This document shows positions 35,395 to 44,921 of a stretch of 64,000 bases of DNA, one piece after another (within the stretch, counting starts at the first letter, position 1; each line of letters opens with the position of its first letter). The notes under the pieces are model-generated. The model made no database searches, was not told the DNA's origin, and saw only the letters and a list, made by a program, of their open reading frames with translations. The stretch is from Trinickia sp. Y13 (GTDB taxonomy: Bacteria > Pseudomonadota > Gammaproteobacteria > Burkholderiales > Burkholderiaceae). The DNA lies in contig NZ_JAKWFK010000001.1 in the NCBI RefSeq assembly GCF_029522115.1, positions 372,001 to 436,000 on the forward strand, written 5' to 3'. Made by a program: the position numbers and the translations under genes.

Positions 35395-36810
35395 ATGGAA
35401 TACAGCTCAGTCGAGCGAGCGGCGAGCGGCTTTACCCCGGACGCGGCGACCGACCGGCGCTACGATCCGAAGTACGATCCGCTCGTATCTCCGGGGCCCG
35501 GGCACGGCAAGGACTATGCGCCGACGTACTGGGTCGCGACCGCCGGCACGGCGCCGCCAGACGATGGCCCGATCGTCAAGGACATCGACGTCGATGTCGC
35601 GATCATCGGCGGCGGCTATACCGGCCTCGCCACGGCGTTGTGCCTCGCGCGCGAGCATGGCATCAAGGCGGTCGTGCTCGAAGCCAACCGCACGAGTTGG
35701 GGCTGCAGCAGCCGCAACGGCGGGCAGGCCCAAAACGCATCGGGCCGCCTGTCGCGCTCGCAATGGATCGAGCGCTGGGGAAAGGGCGTCGCGATCAAGA
35801 TGCATGAAGAGATTCTCGAAGGCTTCGAGCACTTCAAGTCGCTTGTTGCCGAGATCGATTGCGATCCGCAGCCGGGCGGGCACTTTCTCATCGCGCATCG
35901 TCCCCGCCTCATGGAAAAGCTCGCCGCCGAAGCGAAAGTCTGGAAGGACGTATTCGGCTATCCGTCGGAACTGCTGAGCGCGCAAACCTTCCGCCGCGAA
36001 TTCGTCGACGATCACGAGGCGGCCGGCGCACTGCACGAGCCCGAAGGGATCGGCATTCACGCGCTCAAGCTTGCGTTCGGGTACCTGCGGCTTGCGCGAG
36101 CGGCGGGCGCACGCGTGCATACGAGCAGCCCCGTGACCGGTTGGGAGACGATCGGCGGCGTGCATCACCTGCATACGCCGGGCGGCGTGGTGCACGCCCG
36201 CTCCGTCGGCATCGCAACGGGCGCGTACACGGCGCAGACGTTGCACCCGGCGCTGCGCAGCAAGGTGATGCCGATTCTATCGAACTCGATGGTCACGCGC
36301 GTATTGACCGACGCCGAAATCGCCGCGTGCGGCTTTCGCACGACGCAGGTGCTCACCGATACGCGCACACTGCGGTTCTATTACCGTTTTCTGCCCGATC
36401 GGCGCTTGCAGATCGGCAGCCGCAGCGCAATCACGGGCGAGGACGCGCCGAACCCGCGCCATCTGGATCTGCTCAAAGAAGGCATGGCGCGCAAGTTTCC
36501 GGCATTGCGCGGCGTCGATATCGACTATTCGTGGTGGGGCTGGGTGGACGTGAGCCACGACATGATGCCGCGCGTGTGCCAGCCCGATCCGAAGCAGTCG
36601 GTCTACTATGCGCTCGGCTACGGCGGCAACGGCGTTTCGTATTCGCAGCAAGCCGGGCGAAGGCTGGCCGAGCGCATCGCGGGCAAGAGCGCGCACCAGA
36701 CGCTGCCGATTTTCACGAGCCCGCTGCCGGGCCACCCGTTCGCGCCGTTCCGCCGAATCGGCCAACGCATGCTCTATTTTCAATACTTCAGGCGCGACGA
36801 ACGGCCGTAG
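35395..36810 (+). CDS. FAD-dependent amine dehydrogenase/oxidase (DAO family), possible taurine dehydrogenase large subunit
   Basis: 471 aa. A 65-residue N-terminal lead (YDPKYDPLVSPGPGHGKDYA, then PTYWVATAG) precedes the FAD motif AIIGGGYTGLATALCLARE (G72-x-G-x-x-G77). The substrate half includes YSWWGWVDVSHDMMPR and ALGYGGNGVSYSQQAGRRLAE, typical of gamma-glutamylputrescine oxidase and TauY-type enzymes. TauY deaminates taurine to sulfoacetaldehyde with cytochrome c as acceptor. The position between the sulfonate importer and an amino acid permease favours a sulfonate amine substrate. Putrescine-type substrates remain possible. Confidence 0.75.
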   Translation: MEYSSVERAASGFTPDAATDRRYDPKYDPLVSPGPGHGKDYAPTYWVATAGTAPPDDGPIVKDIDVDVAIIGGGYTGLATALCLAREHGIKAVVLEANRTSWGCSSRNGGQAQNASGRLSRSQWIERWGKGVAIKMHEEILEGFEHFKSLVAEIDCDPQPGGHFLIAHRPRLMEKLAAEAKVWKDVFGYPSELLSAQTFRREFVDDHEAAGALHEPEGIGIHALKLAFGYLRLARAAGARVHTSSPVTGWETIGGVHHLHTPGGVVHARSVGIATGAYTAQTLHPALRSKVMPILSNSMVTRVLTDAEIAACGFRTTQVLTDTRTLRFYYRFLPDRRLQIGSRSAITGEDAPNPRHLDLLKEGMARKFPALRGVDIDYSWWGWVDVSHDMMPRVCQPDPKQSVYYALGYGGNGVSYSQQAGRRLAERIAGKSAHQTLPIFTSPLPGHPFAPFRRIGQRMLYFQYFRRDERP

Positions 36811-36847
36811 TCCGGGCGCGGCTTATGCCGCGATCGCCGTCATGCAC

Positions 36848-36870
36848 GCCCGGCCGATGGCAGGCCGGGC
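36848..36870. repeat. GCCCGGCC-N7-GGCCGGGC palindromic hairpin, copy 2
   Basis: Perfect 8-bp arms, 38 bp after the FAD dehydrogenase stop. Same core as the hairpins at 5692 and 46239. May also act as a transcript-end structure, but there is no U-run. Confidence 0.4.
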
Positions 36871-36955
36871 ATCGCATCACCCATTACGACAGCAATGAAA
36901 CCCATCCATGCGGCGGGGCGCGCAGACGCCTTGGCGTGTGGGTTCGAAGGCGCTC

Positions 36956-36975
36956 GCCATTGCGCTCGCAATGGC
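36956..36975. promoter_or_regulatory. Inverted repeat GCCATTGC-N4-GCAATGGC upstream of the APC permease
   Basis: Perfect 8-bp arms in the 217-bp gap before the permease, 53 bp from its start codon. Candidate operator; the binding protein is unknown. Confidence 0.35.
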
Positions 36976-37027
36976 CGATTGGCGTTTTCGCCTCGACAGC
37001 GGTTAAATCACTAGATATGGAGAAGAC

Positions 37028-38455
37028 ATGCAACCCTCGATGGATAACGGCACACTGAAATGCGGGCTCAAGCAGCGTCACATGACGATGATTGCGCTTG
37101 GCGGCGTGATTGGGGCAGGGCTCTTCGTGGGCAGCGGGGTCGTCATTCAGCAAACGGGCCCTGCCGCGATTCTCTCGTTCTTGATCACGGGCGTGCTCGT
37201 CGTGCTCGTGATGCGCATGCTCGGCGAGATGGCGTGCGCCATGCCCGCCGTCGGGTCCTTCTACGAATATGCGCGGCTCGCCTTCGCGAACCGGCGCGGG
37301 CCGGGCAGGCTCGCCGGGTTTTTGACCGGTTGGATGTACTGGTACTTCTGGGTCATCGTAGTGGCCCTCGAGGCAGTGGCGGGCGCCAAGCTCGTGCAGT
37401 TCTGGTTGCCCGACACGCCCGCGTGGGTCATCAGCCTCGTCCTGCTCGTCGTCCTCACGGCGACGAACCTGATTTCGGTCGGCAGCTACGGCGAGTTCGA
37501 GTTTTGGTTTTCGTCGATCAAAGTCGGGGCAATCATCGTCTTCCTATTCCTCGGGGGCCTGTATGTGCTCGGTTTATGGCCGGCGTCGTTGCACACGAGC
37601 GCCGTGCTGCCGACGTTGCTCGGTCATGGCGGCTTTATGCCGCTCGGCGTCGGGCCGGTATTGAGCGGCGCGGTGGCGGCCACGGGTTTCTACTTCGGGG
37701 CGGAGATCGTGACCATCGCAGCGGCCGAGGCGCAAGAGCCGGCGCGGGCGGTGGCCAAGGCCACGAACTCGGTGATCACGCGCGTGCTCGTCTTCTACGT
37801 GGGTTCGGTCGCGCTCGTCGTCGCGCTGGTGCCGTGGAATTCGGCGAGCATGGCAACGCCATATGTCAGCGCGTTGCAGGTGATGGGATTGCCCGCCGCC
37901 GCGCACGTCATGAATGCGATCGTGCTGACTGCCGTGCTCTCGGCGCTCAATTCCGGACTCTATGCCGCATCGCGCATGCTGTTTGCGTTGACGCGCAACG
38001 GCGACGCGCCGGCCTCGCTCGCGAAGGTCAATCGGCGCGGCGTGCCGGTGCGCGCGATTTTGCTCGGCACGCTGTTCGGCTACGCATCGGTCGTCATGTC
38101 GTACGTCTCTCCCGATACCGTATTCGCATTTCTCGTCGATTCGTACGGGACCGTTGCGATCTTCGTCTACGTGTTGATCGCGTTTTCCCAATTGCGCTTG
38201 CGCAGCCGGCTCGACCGCGCGCAAGCGGACCGGCTTCGCGTGAAGATGTGGGGCTTCCCGTATCTGACCTGGCTCTCGATCGCAGGCATGATCGGCATCC
38301 TGATCGCGATGGCGTTCATTCCCGATCAGCGTAAGCCGCTCTGGCTCGGCGTCGCGAGCCTCGGCATGCTGCTGCTTGCCTACGCGCTGTTCGTGCGGCG
38401 CCGCCGCGAGCGTGCCGTCGACGAGCACGAGTTGGCCTCCTATCCTCCCCGCTGA
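37028..38455 (+). CDS. APC-superfamily amino acid permease (AAT family)
   Basis: 475 aa, ATG behind GGAGAAG. The N-terminus (LKCGLKQRHMTMIALGGVIGAGLFVGSG) is the AAT-family signature seen in GABA, proline and aromatic amino acid permeases. 12 membrane segments, with an EVTxIAA-type motif at AEIVTIAAAEAQEPARAV. It follows the FAD amine dehydrogenase and probably imports that enzyme's amine substrate by proton symport; taurine or GABA-like zwitterions would fit. Confidence 0.83.
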   Translation: MQPSMDNGTLKCGLKQRHMTMIALGGVIGAGLFVGSGVVIQQTGPAAILSFLITGVLVVLVMRMLGEMACAMPAVGSFYEYARLAFANRRGPGRLAGFLTGWMYWYFWVIVVALEAVAGAKLVQFWLPDTPAWVISLVLLVVLTATNLISVGSYGEFEFWFSSIKVGAIIVFLFLGGLYVLGLWPASLHTSAVLPTLLGHGGFMPLGVGPVLSGAVAATGFYFGAEIVTIAAAEAQEPARAVAKATNSVITRVLVFYVGSVALVVALVPWNSASMATPYVSALQVMGLPAAAHVMNAIVLTAVLSALNSGLYAASRMLFALTRNGDAPASLAKVNRRGVPVRAILLGTLFGYASVVMSYVSPDTVFAFLVDSYGTVAIFVYVLIAFSQLRLRSRLDRAQADRLRVKMWGFPYLTWLSIAGMIGILIAMAFIPDQRKPLWLGVASLGMLLLAYALFVRRRRERAVDEHELASYPPR

Positions 38456-38476
38456 ATTATCGCTTCGGCCGATAGT

Positions 38477-38489
38477 TTCGATCATCGAA
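38477..38489. promoter_or_regulatory. Palindrome TTCGATCATCGAA upstream of soeA
   Basis: 13-bp perfect palindrome 104 bp before the molybdoenzyme start, next to TATCG-N7-CGATA. The TTCGAT/ATCGAA arms resemble sites of the PcaR/PobR subgroup of IclR regulators, so one of the IclR proteins here may control sulfite oxidation (inference). Confidence 0.45.
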
Positions 38490-38592
38490 TACAACTTTTT
38501 GCCGGCCGCGGACGCACCTACCATAGCCATATCCCACTGCGGGCGCGGCCTCGTCGAGGCCGCGCGCCGCGTTGCGCAAACGAGGGAGCACG

Positions 38593-41553
38593 ATGGATCA
38601 TCACGCCCGTACGCAAAACGAGAAGCTGGAGTTCAAGACGACGACGTGCTACATGTGCGCCTGCCGTTGCGGCATTCGCGTGCATCTGCGCGACGGCGAA
38701 GTGCGTTACATCGACGGCAACCCCGAGCACCCGCTGAACCAGGGCGTGATTTGCGCCAAGGGCGCTTCGGGCATCATGAAGCAGTATTCGCCCGCGCGGC
38801 TCACGCAGCCGTTGATGCGCAAGGCGGGCGCGGAGCGCGGCGAAGCCCGGTTCGAGCCGGTCTCGTGGGAGGTCGCGTTCGACGTGCTCGAGCAACGTCT
38901 TTCGCATTTGCGCGCGACCGATCCGAAACGTTTCGCGCTCTTCACCGGCCGCGACCAGATGCAAGCGCTCACGGGCTTGTTCGCCAAGCAGTTCGGCACG
39001 CCCAATTACGCGGCCCATGGCGGCTTTTGCTCGGCCAATATGGCGGCCGGGATGATCTACACGATGGGCGGTTCGTTTTGGGAGTTCGGCGGCCCCGATC
39101 TCGATCGCGCCAAGCTTTTCTTCATGATCGGCACTGCCGAAGATCATCATTCGAATCCGTTGAAGATCGCGTTGTCGAAGTTCAAGCGGGCAGGGGGGCG
39201 CTTCATCGCCATCAATCCCGTGCGCACGGGCTACGCCGCGATCGCGGACGAATGGGTCCCGATTCGCCCGGGCACCGACGGTGCGTTGTTCATGGCGTTG
39301 ATCCGCGAATTGATCGAGCACGACGCTTACGATCGCGCGTTCGTCGAACGGTTCTCGAATGCAGCCGAACTCGTCGATCTGCGCGAGGACCGCGATACCT
39401 TCGGGTTGTTCGTGCGCCACCCGAGCGCGCCCGAAGTCAACGCGCTCTATCCGCAGAATCATCTATGGTGGGATACGCGCACCGATCGCGCCGTGCTGCA
39501 TCACACCGACGGCGCGCAGCCCGCGCTCGAGGGCCGTTATCTGCTCGAGGACGGCACGCCCGTCGCACCGTCGTTCACGTTGCTGCGCGAGCAGGTTGCG
39601 CACTGCACCCCGCAATGGGCGGAGCGCATCACTGGCATCTCGGCTGCGACGATCGTGCGTATCGCGCGTGAAATGGCGACGGTCGCGCGCGAGCAGCGCA
39701 TCGCGTTGCCGGTGCAGTGGACCGATTCTTGGGGCAAGACGCACGATACGGTGGAGGGCGCACCGGTGGCGTTTCATGCCATGCGGGGCCTCGCGGCGCA
39801 TTCGAACGGGTTTCAAACGATTCGCGCGATGGCCGTGTTGATGTCGCTGCTCGGCACCATCGACCGGCCGGGCGGCTTCCGGCACAAGTCGCCGTATCCG
39901 CGTGCGGCGCCCCCTTCGGCGAAACCGCCCAACGATCCCGCCTCGATCAAGCCCAATACCCCATTGGCAGCGGGGCCGCTCGGCTGGCCCGCTTCGCCCG
40001 CGGATCTGTTCGTGCACGAGGACGGTTCGCCCGCGCGCATCGACAAAGCATTTTCCTGGGAGTACCCGCTGGCCGTGCACGGGCTCATGCATTCGGTCAT
40101 CACGAACGCTTGGCGCGGCGATCCTTATCCAATCGACACGTTGCTGATCTTCATGGCGAACATGGCGTGGAATTCGTCGATGAATCCGGGCCAAGTGCGC
40201 AAGATGCTGGTCGACAAGCGCGAGGACGGCCAATACAAGATTCCGTTTCTCGTGGTGTGCGATGCGTTTCAGTCGGAGATGACCGCGTTTGCCGATTTGA
40301 TTCTGCCCGACACGACTTATCTCGAGCGGCACGATGTGATGTCGATGCTCGATCGCCCGATCTCGGAGTTCGACGGGCCCGTCGATTCGGTGCGCGTGCC
40401 GGTCGTGCCGCCGACGGGCGAATGCAAGCCGTTCCAGGAAGTGCTGATCGAGCTGGCGAGCCGTTTGAAACTTCCCGCGTTCACGACGGCGGAGGGCAAG
40501 CGTAAGTTCCGCGATTATCCCGACTTCATCGTCAATTTCCAGACGGCGCCCGATTCGGGCACGGGTTTTCTGATCGGCTGGCGCGGCAAAGATGGCGAGA
40601 AGGCGGTGGTCGGCGAGCCCAATCCGAAGCAATGGGAGCAGTACGCGAGCAACAACTGCGTGTATCACCACAGGCTGCCCGAATCGCTGCAGTACATGCG
40701 CAATTGCAACGGCCCGTATATGCAGTGGGCCGTCGATAACGGCATGCGCAAGTTCGGTTTGCCGATCGTCATCCAACTTTATTCGGAAGTGATGCAGACC
40801 TTTCGCCTGGCGGCGCAGGGCAAGACGAGCGGGCGGCAGCCGCCCGATCATTTGCGCGAGCGGATCGTGCGTCATTTCGATCCGCTGCCGTTCTGGTATC
40901 CGCCGCTCGAATTGGATGCGACCGATTTGAAACGCTATCCGCTAGCGGCGATCACGCAGCGGCCGATGGCGATGTATCACTCGTGGGATTCGCAGAATGC
41001 GTGGCTGCGGCAGATTCACGGCGAGAACCATTTGTTCGTCAATCCGGCGACGGCCGCCGCAGCGGGGATCGACGACGACGGCTGGATTTATGTCGAATCG
41101 CCGTGGGGCAAGGTGCGTTGCCGCGCGCGTTATAGCGAGGCGGTGGAACCCGGCACCGTCTGGACCTGGAATGCGATCGGCAAGGCGGCCGGCGCGTGGA
41201 ATTTGGGGCCTAGTGCGGGGGAATCGCAACGCGGCTTTTTGCTGAACCACGTGATCACCGACGAGTTGCCGAGCGATAGGCGAGGCGGGGAAAGGATCTC
41301 GAACTCCGATCCCATCACCGGGCAGGCCGGTTGGTACGACGTGCGCGTGCGCATCTATCGCGCCGAAGGCGATGCCGCGACGACGCTGCCGCAATTCGAG
41401 CCGATGCAGCCGTTTCCCGGTTCGACGAACGTGTTGCAACGCATGCAGGCGTATTTCGCCGGGAAGGGCGAGTTCGCGGCGAGACTGCGCAGCAAGGGGG
41501 CAACCGGCGGATCGCCGCACGAGGCCGCGCATCGAGAAGGAGATCGATCATGA
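38593..41553 (+). CDS. soeA: Molybdopterin oxidoreductase, probable SoeA sulfite dehydrogenase catalytic subunit
   Basis: 986 aa from the ATG at 38593 behind GAGGGAGC. No TAT signal, so cytoplasmic. An N-terminal [4Fe-4S] motif CYMCACRCG is followed by GVICAKG, then DMSO-reductase-family bis-MGD domains (HGGFCSANMAAGMIYTMGG; RPGTDGALFMALI). Size, absence of signal peptide and the B and C partners match SoeABC, the membrane-attached enzyme that oxidises sulfite to sulfate at the cytoplasmic face. As xsc releases sulfite nearby, this assignment is well motivated. Polysulfide or thiosulfate reductase-type enzymes are alternatives. Confidence 0.78.
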   Translation: MDHHARTQNEKLEFKTTTCYMCACRCGIRVHLRDGEVRYIDGNPEHPLNQGVICAKGASGIMKQYSPARLTQPLMRKAGAERGEARFEPVSWEVAFDVLEQRLSHLRATDPKRFALFTGRDQMQALTGLFAKQFGTPNYAAHGGFCSANMAAGMIYTMGGSFWEFGGPDLDRAKLFFMIGTAEDHHSNPLKIALSKFKRAGGRFIAINPVRTGYAAIADEWVPIRPGTDGALFMALIRELIEHDAYDRAFVERFSNAAELVDLREDRDTFGLFVRHPSAPEVNALYPQNHLWWDTRTDRAVLHHTDGAQPALEGRYLLEDGTPVAPSFTLLREQVAHCTPQWAERITGISAATIVRIAREMATVAREQRIALPVQWTDSWGKTHDTVEGAPVAFHAMRGLAAHSNGFQTIRAMAVLMSLLGTIDRPGGFRHKSPYPRAAPPSAKPPNDPASIKPNTPLAAGPLGWPASPADLFVHEDGSPARIDKAFSWEYPLAVHGLMHSVITNAWRGDPYPIDTLLIFMANMAWNSSMNPGQVRKMLVDKREDGQYKIPFLVVCDAFQSEMTAFADLILPDTTYLERHDVMSMLDRPISEFDGPVDSVRVPVVPPTGECKPFQEVLIELASRLKLPAFTTAEGKRKFRDYPDFIVNFQTAPDSGTGFLIGWRGKDGEKAVVGEPNPKQWEQYASNNCVYHHRLPESLQYMRNCNGPYMQWAVDNGMRKFGLPIVIQLYSEVMQTFRLAAQGKTSGRQPPDHLRERIVRHFDPLPFWYPPLELDATDLKRYPLAAITQRPMAMYHSWDSQNAWLRQIHGENHLFVNPATAAAAGIDDDGWIYVESPWGKVRCRARYSEAVEPGTVWTWNAIGKAAGAWNLGPSAGESQRGFLLNHVITDELPSDRRGGERISNSDPITGQAGWYDVRVRIYRAEGDAATTLPQFEPMQPFPGSTNVLQRMQAYFAGKGEFAARLRSKGATGGSPHEAAHREGDRS

Positions 41554-42293
41554 CGCAGATGGCGCTTGTCATCGACCTGAACGTTTGCGTGGGGTGCCAC
41601 GCTTGCGTGACGAGTTGCAAAGAGTGGAATACGTCCGGCGAGGCGGGCAGTCTTGCCGATGCTCGCCCCTATGACGACGATCCGTCCGGGACGTTCTTCA
41701 ATCGCGTGCAGACGTATGAAGCAGGCGTGTTCCCGATGACCGATACGATTCATCTTCCTAAATCGTGCCTGCATTGCGAGGATCCCCCGTGCGTGCCCGT
41801 CTGCCCGACGGGCGCGAGCTACAAGCGCAAGTCCGACGGCATCGTGCTGGTCGACTACGACAAGTGCATCGGCTGCAAGTACTGCGCATGGGCTTGTCCG
41901 TATGGCGCGCGCGAGCTCGACGAGGGTCGCAAGGAGATGACCAAATGCACCTTGTGCGCGGATCGCATCGACAACGAAGCATTGCCGGAGCGCGATCGCA
42001 AGCCCGCGTGCGTGCTGGCCTGCCCGACTTCGGCGCGCTTGTTCGGCGATATCCACGATCCTCAGTCGGAGGTTTCACGCGCGATCAGCGAGCGCGGCGG
42101 GTATCAACTCATGCCGGAATGGGATACGAAGCCGTCGAACCACTACTTGCCACGCGTCACCACCGCGCCTTCTTGCGGTTGCGGCAGCGGCAGCACTTGT
42201 GGCGGCGCGGCGTCCGGCGCGCAACAGTCCTCGCTCGAAGCGAAACTCGAACGCGGTGAAATCGCGCTTGCCGCACTGGCCGTGCAGCGTTGA
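41550..42293 (+). CDS. soeB: [4Fe-4S] ferredoxin-type electron transfer subunit, probable SoeB
   Basis: 247 aa. The ATG at 41550 overlaps the soeA stop and follows AGAAGGAG. Four cysteine clusters are visible: CVGCHACVTSCKEWN, CLHCEDPPCVPVCPTGA, CIGCKYCAWACPYGA and CTLCADR with CVLACP, as in DmsB/NrfC proteins. It relays electrons from the molybdoenzyme to the membrane anchor. A Cys/Gly-rich insert near the C-terminus (CGCGSGSTCGG) is odd and could be an extra metal-binding patch. Confidence 0.83.
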   Translation: MTQMALVIDLNVCVGCHACVTSCKEWNTSGEAGSLADARPYDDDPSGTFFNRVQTYEAGVFPMTDTIHLPKSCLHCEDPPCVPVCPTGASYKRKSDGIVLVDYDKCIGCKYCAWACPYGARELDEGRKEMTKCTLCADRIDNEALPERDRKPACVLACPTSARLFGDIHDPQSEVSRAISERGGYQLMPEWDTKPSNHYLPRVTTAPSCGCGSGSTCGGAASGAQQSSLEAKLERGEIALAALAVQR

Positions 42294-42338
42294 CGTTCAC
42301 GTTTTCATTCCATTCAAACAGCATCGACGGAGCGCCCC

Positions 42339-43289
42339 ATGCGGCCCGCCTTTTCAGTCATTTTCCTCACGACGCTTTGCGGTGCGGCGCAAGGCCTGCT
42401 GCTTACCCTCGTGGCGCTCGAAGCCACCGCACATGTCGTCGCGGGCGTGGCCGTGCCTTCGGCGTTCTATGTCGCAGGCGCTGCGCTCGCGGTCGTACTG
42501 GGCGCCCTCGGCCTGCTCGCCTCGTTTTTTCACCTCGGACACCCCGAGCGGGCTTGGCGCGCGATCGCCATGTGGCGCACGTCGTGGCTCTCGCGCGAAT
42601 GCCTCGCGCTACCGGCGTTTCTATCGCTTACGGCGGCGTACGGACTCGCGCATTGGCTAGGATGGGGCGATACGCTTGCAATCGGTTCGATCGCCGCCGC
42701 GGCGAGCGTCGTCTTGTTCGTTTGCACGGCGATGATCTATGCCTGCTTGCGCTTCCTGCAGGAATGGGCAAGCCCGCTCACGCTCGTGAACTTCATCCTG
42801 CTCGGCTGCGCTTCCGGCTGCACGCTCGCGACGGCGTGTGCGGCTTGGCTCGCGCCGACGCTCGTCGTCGTGCTCGCGCCGTGCGCATGTTTGTTGACGC
42901 TCGCCGGTTGCGCGAGCCGCTTGGCCTCGCTCATGCGTAATGCGCGCCTGAAGCCAAAATCGACCGTGCAGAGCGCGACCGGTATTCGTCACGTCAAAGT
43001 CGAGCAAAAGTCGCGCGGCTTCACGGCCAGCGCGTTCAATACGCGCGAGTTCTTTCATGGACAGAGCGCCGGCGCGCTGCGCGCGATCAAGGCCGGGTTC
43101 GTGACGGCTGCATTCGCCGCGCCGTTCGTGCTGATCGGCGCGGGCGCGCTCGCGCCGAGATCGAGCGCGGCGGCGCTCGTGTTGGGCGCCGCGTTCGTGA
43201 TTCAGTATCTGGGGCTCATCGCCGAACGCTGGTTCTTCTTCGCCGATGCGGCTCATCCGCAGAACATCTACTATCAGCGCGCGTCGTAA
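42339..43289 (+). CDS. soeC: DmsC-type membrane anchor, probable SoeC
   Basis: 316 aa with about eight hydrophobic helices, ATG behind CGGAG. It carries the DmsC family features FHLGHPERAWRAI and SREC near residues 60-90. It anchors the molybdoenzyme/Fe-S pair and passes electrons to quinone. Order A-B-C and the short gap to soeB indicate one operon, ended by a convergent MocR gene. Confidence 0.8.
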   Translation: MRPAFSVIFLTTLCGAAQGLLLTLVALEATAHVVAGVAVPSAFYVAGAALAVVLGALGLLASFFHLGHPERAWRAIAMWRTSWLSRECLALPAFLSLTAAYGLAHWLGWGDTLAIGSIAAAASVVLFVCTAMIYACLRFLQEWASPLTLVNFILLGCASGCTLATACAAWLAPTLVVVLAPCACLLTLAGCASRLASLMRNARLKPKSTVQSATGIRHVKVEQKSRGFTASAFNTREFFHGQSAGALRAIKAGFVTAAFAAPFVLIGAGALAPRSSAAALVLGAAFVIQYLGLIAERWFFFADAAHPQNIYYQRAS

Positions 43290-43388
43290 CGGAGCGCGCA
43301 GGTAAGGGCGCGCGTCTCCGATCGCATTGTGTGGTGGACTGGTTGCTGGTCGCCGCACGCCCAACGCCAACCGTCGGGCTAGGCCCGG

Positions 43389-44921
43389 CTACACACCAGG
43401 CCGCTGCGTGCGCACGCATTGCGCGAGCGCTCGCACGCCCGGCTCGATCCGATCGAGCGCAATCGCCGAGAAGCCCATGCGGAAATAGCGCCGCGCATCC
43501 TGATCGTCGCTCATGAAGAAGACGTTGCCCGGCTCGATCAATACGCCGACGGCTTGCGCATCGGCGGCCAGCCGCTCGGCGTCGAGCCATTGCGGCCCTT
43601 CGACCCACGACGATGCACCGCCCGTAATCGGCACGTAGCGCGCTTCGGGCAGATGCGCGTCGAGCGCGGCCATCAGCGCTTGCGAGCGTTCCCGGTACGC
43701 ATGCGCGAGCCGCCGCAACAGCGCATCGTGATGGCCGAGGGCGAGAAACGTCGCGAACGCGCGTTGAACGTAGCCGACCGGATGCCGCACCATCAAACGC
43801 CGCAACGCACGCAATTCGCGGATCAGCTCGCGCGGGCCGACGACATAGCCCAGCCGCAAGCCCGGCGCGAAGGTCTTGGAAAGGCTGCCGACGTAGATGA
43901 CGCGATCGGCGGTATCGAGGCTCTTCAACGCGGGGTGCGGCGTACCCGAGAACGTGTTCTCGCTCTCGTAGTCGTCTTCGACGATGACGAAGTCATGCTG
44001 CCGCGCCAACTCGAGCAGGGCACGCCGCCGCTCGATCGGCATCGTCGCGGTCGTGGGGCATTGATGGCTCGGCGTGACATAGACGTAGTCGCAGCGGGCA
44101 AGCGAGGCGGCGAGCGCATCGGGCGCGATGCCGTAACCGTCCACGCGCAGCGGCAGGAGTTGCGCGTTGCGGTTTTCGAAGATGTTACGCGCGTCGGGAT
44201 AGCCGGGGTTCTCGAAACCGACGGTCGTCTCTTTGCCGCAGAGCAAATCGGCCACCAGGTACAGGGCCTGCTGGCAACCGTTCGTGATGATGATTTCCTC
44301 GGGCGCCGCGAATACGCCGCGCCGCGGCAGCACGCGCGTGCGGATTTGCTGGATCAGCGACTCGTCGTCGCGCTCGATCAAATCGGGCGCCCAATTGCGA
44401 ATCTCCATGATCGACAGCGCTTTCATGCAGCACTCGCGCCAATCGTTGGTCGGAAACAGCGACTGGTCGAACTGTCCGTAGATGAACGGAAACTCGTAAT
44501 GCTGCCAATTCGCCGGTTTGACGATATTGCGTTGCGCCGAAGGCGGATGCGCGATGCGTTGCCGCCAAACGGGGCGTCCGGCCGCTTCGCCGTCGGCTGC
44601 GCTCGATGCGGCACGCGCTGCGGTGTCGATTCGTGGGAGGCTGCGCAGCATCTCGGGATTGACGAAGTGTCCGCTGCGCTCTCTCGAGATCAGATAGCCT
44701 TCTTCGACGAGCATTTGATAGGCGAGCACGACTGTATTGCGCGCGACGCCCAATTGCTCGGCGAGCTCGCGGCTCGACGGCAGGGCTACGTTGGACGCGA
44801 GTTGGCCGTCGAGGATCGCGGCGACGAGCATTTGCCGGATTTGATCCTGCAGACTCTGCTTCGATCCCGACGACCGCTGAAACTGCTGGGCCCATAACGC
44901 GGTCGGGGTGCGGCTCGGCAT
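43389..44921 (-). CDS. MocR/PdxR-family regulator (GntR HTH + aminotransferase domain), TauR-like
   Basis: 510 aa, ATG behind AGGAGAG. N-terminal GntR winged helix (about 20-90: SSRELAEQLGVARNTVVLAYQML) is fused to an aminotransferase-like fold I domain. The PLP lysine lies in VGSLSKTFAPGLRLGYVVG, and NGCQQALYLVADLL and EDDYESE are conserved. TauR, GabR and PdxR belong here; TauR activates taurine catabolism. Given the sulfonate genes on one side, a TauR-like role is attractive but not proven. Convergent to soeABC. Confidence 0.83.
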   Translation of the reverse strand: MPSRTPTALWAQQFQRSSGSKQSLQDQIRQMLVAAILDGQLASNVALPSSRELAEQLGVARNTVVLAYQMLVEEGYLISRERSGHFVNPEMLRSLPRIDTAARAASSAADGEAAGRPVWRQRIAHPPSAQRNIVKPANWQHYEFPFIYGQFDQSLFPTNDWRECCMKALSIMEIRNWAPDLIERDDESLIQQIRTRVLPRRGVFAAPEEIIITNGCQQALYLVADLLCGKETTVGFENPGYPDARNIFENRNAQLLPLRVDGYGIAPDALAASLARCDYVYVTPSHQCPTTATMPIERRRALLELARQHDFVIVEDDYESENTFSGTPHPALKSLDTADRVIYVGSLSKTFAPGLRLGYVVGPRELIRELRALRRLMVRHPVGYVQRAFATFLALGHHDALLRRLAHAYRERSQALMAALDAHLPEARYVPITGGASSWVEGPQWLDAERLAADAQAVGVLIEPGNVFFMSDDQDARRYFRMGFSAIALDRIEPGVRALAQCVRTQRPGV

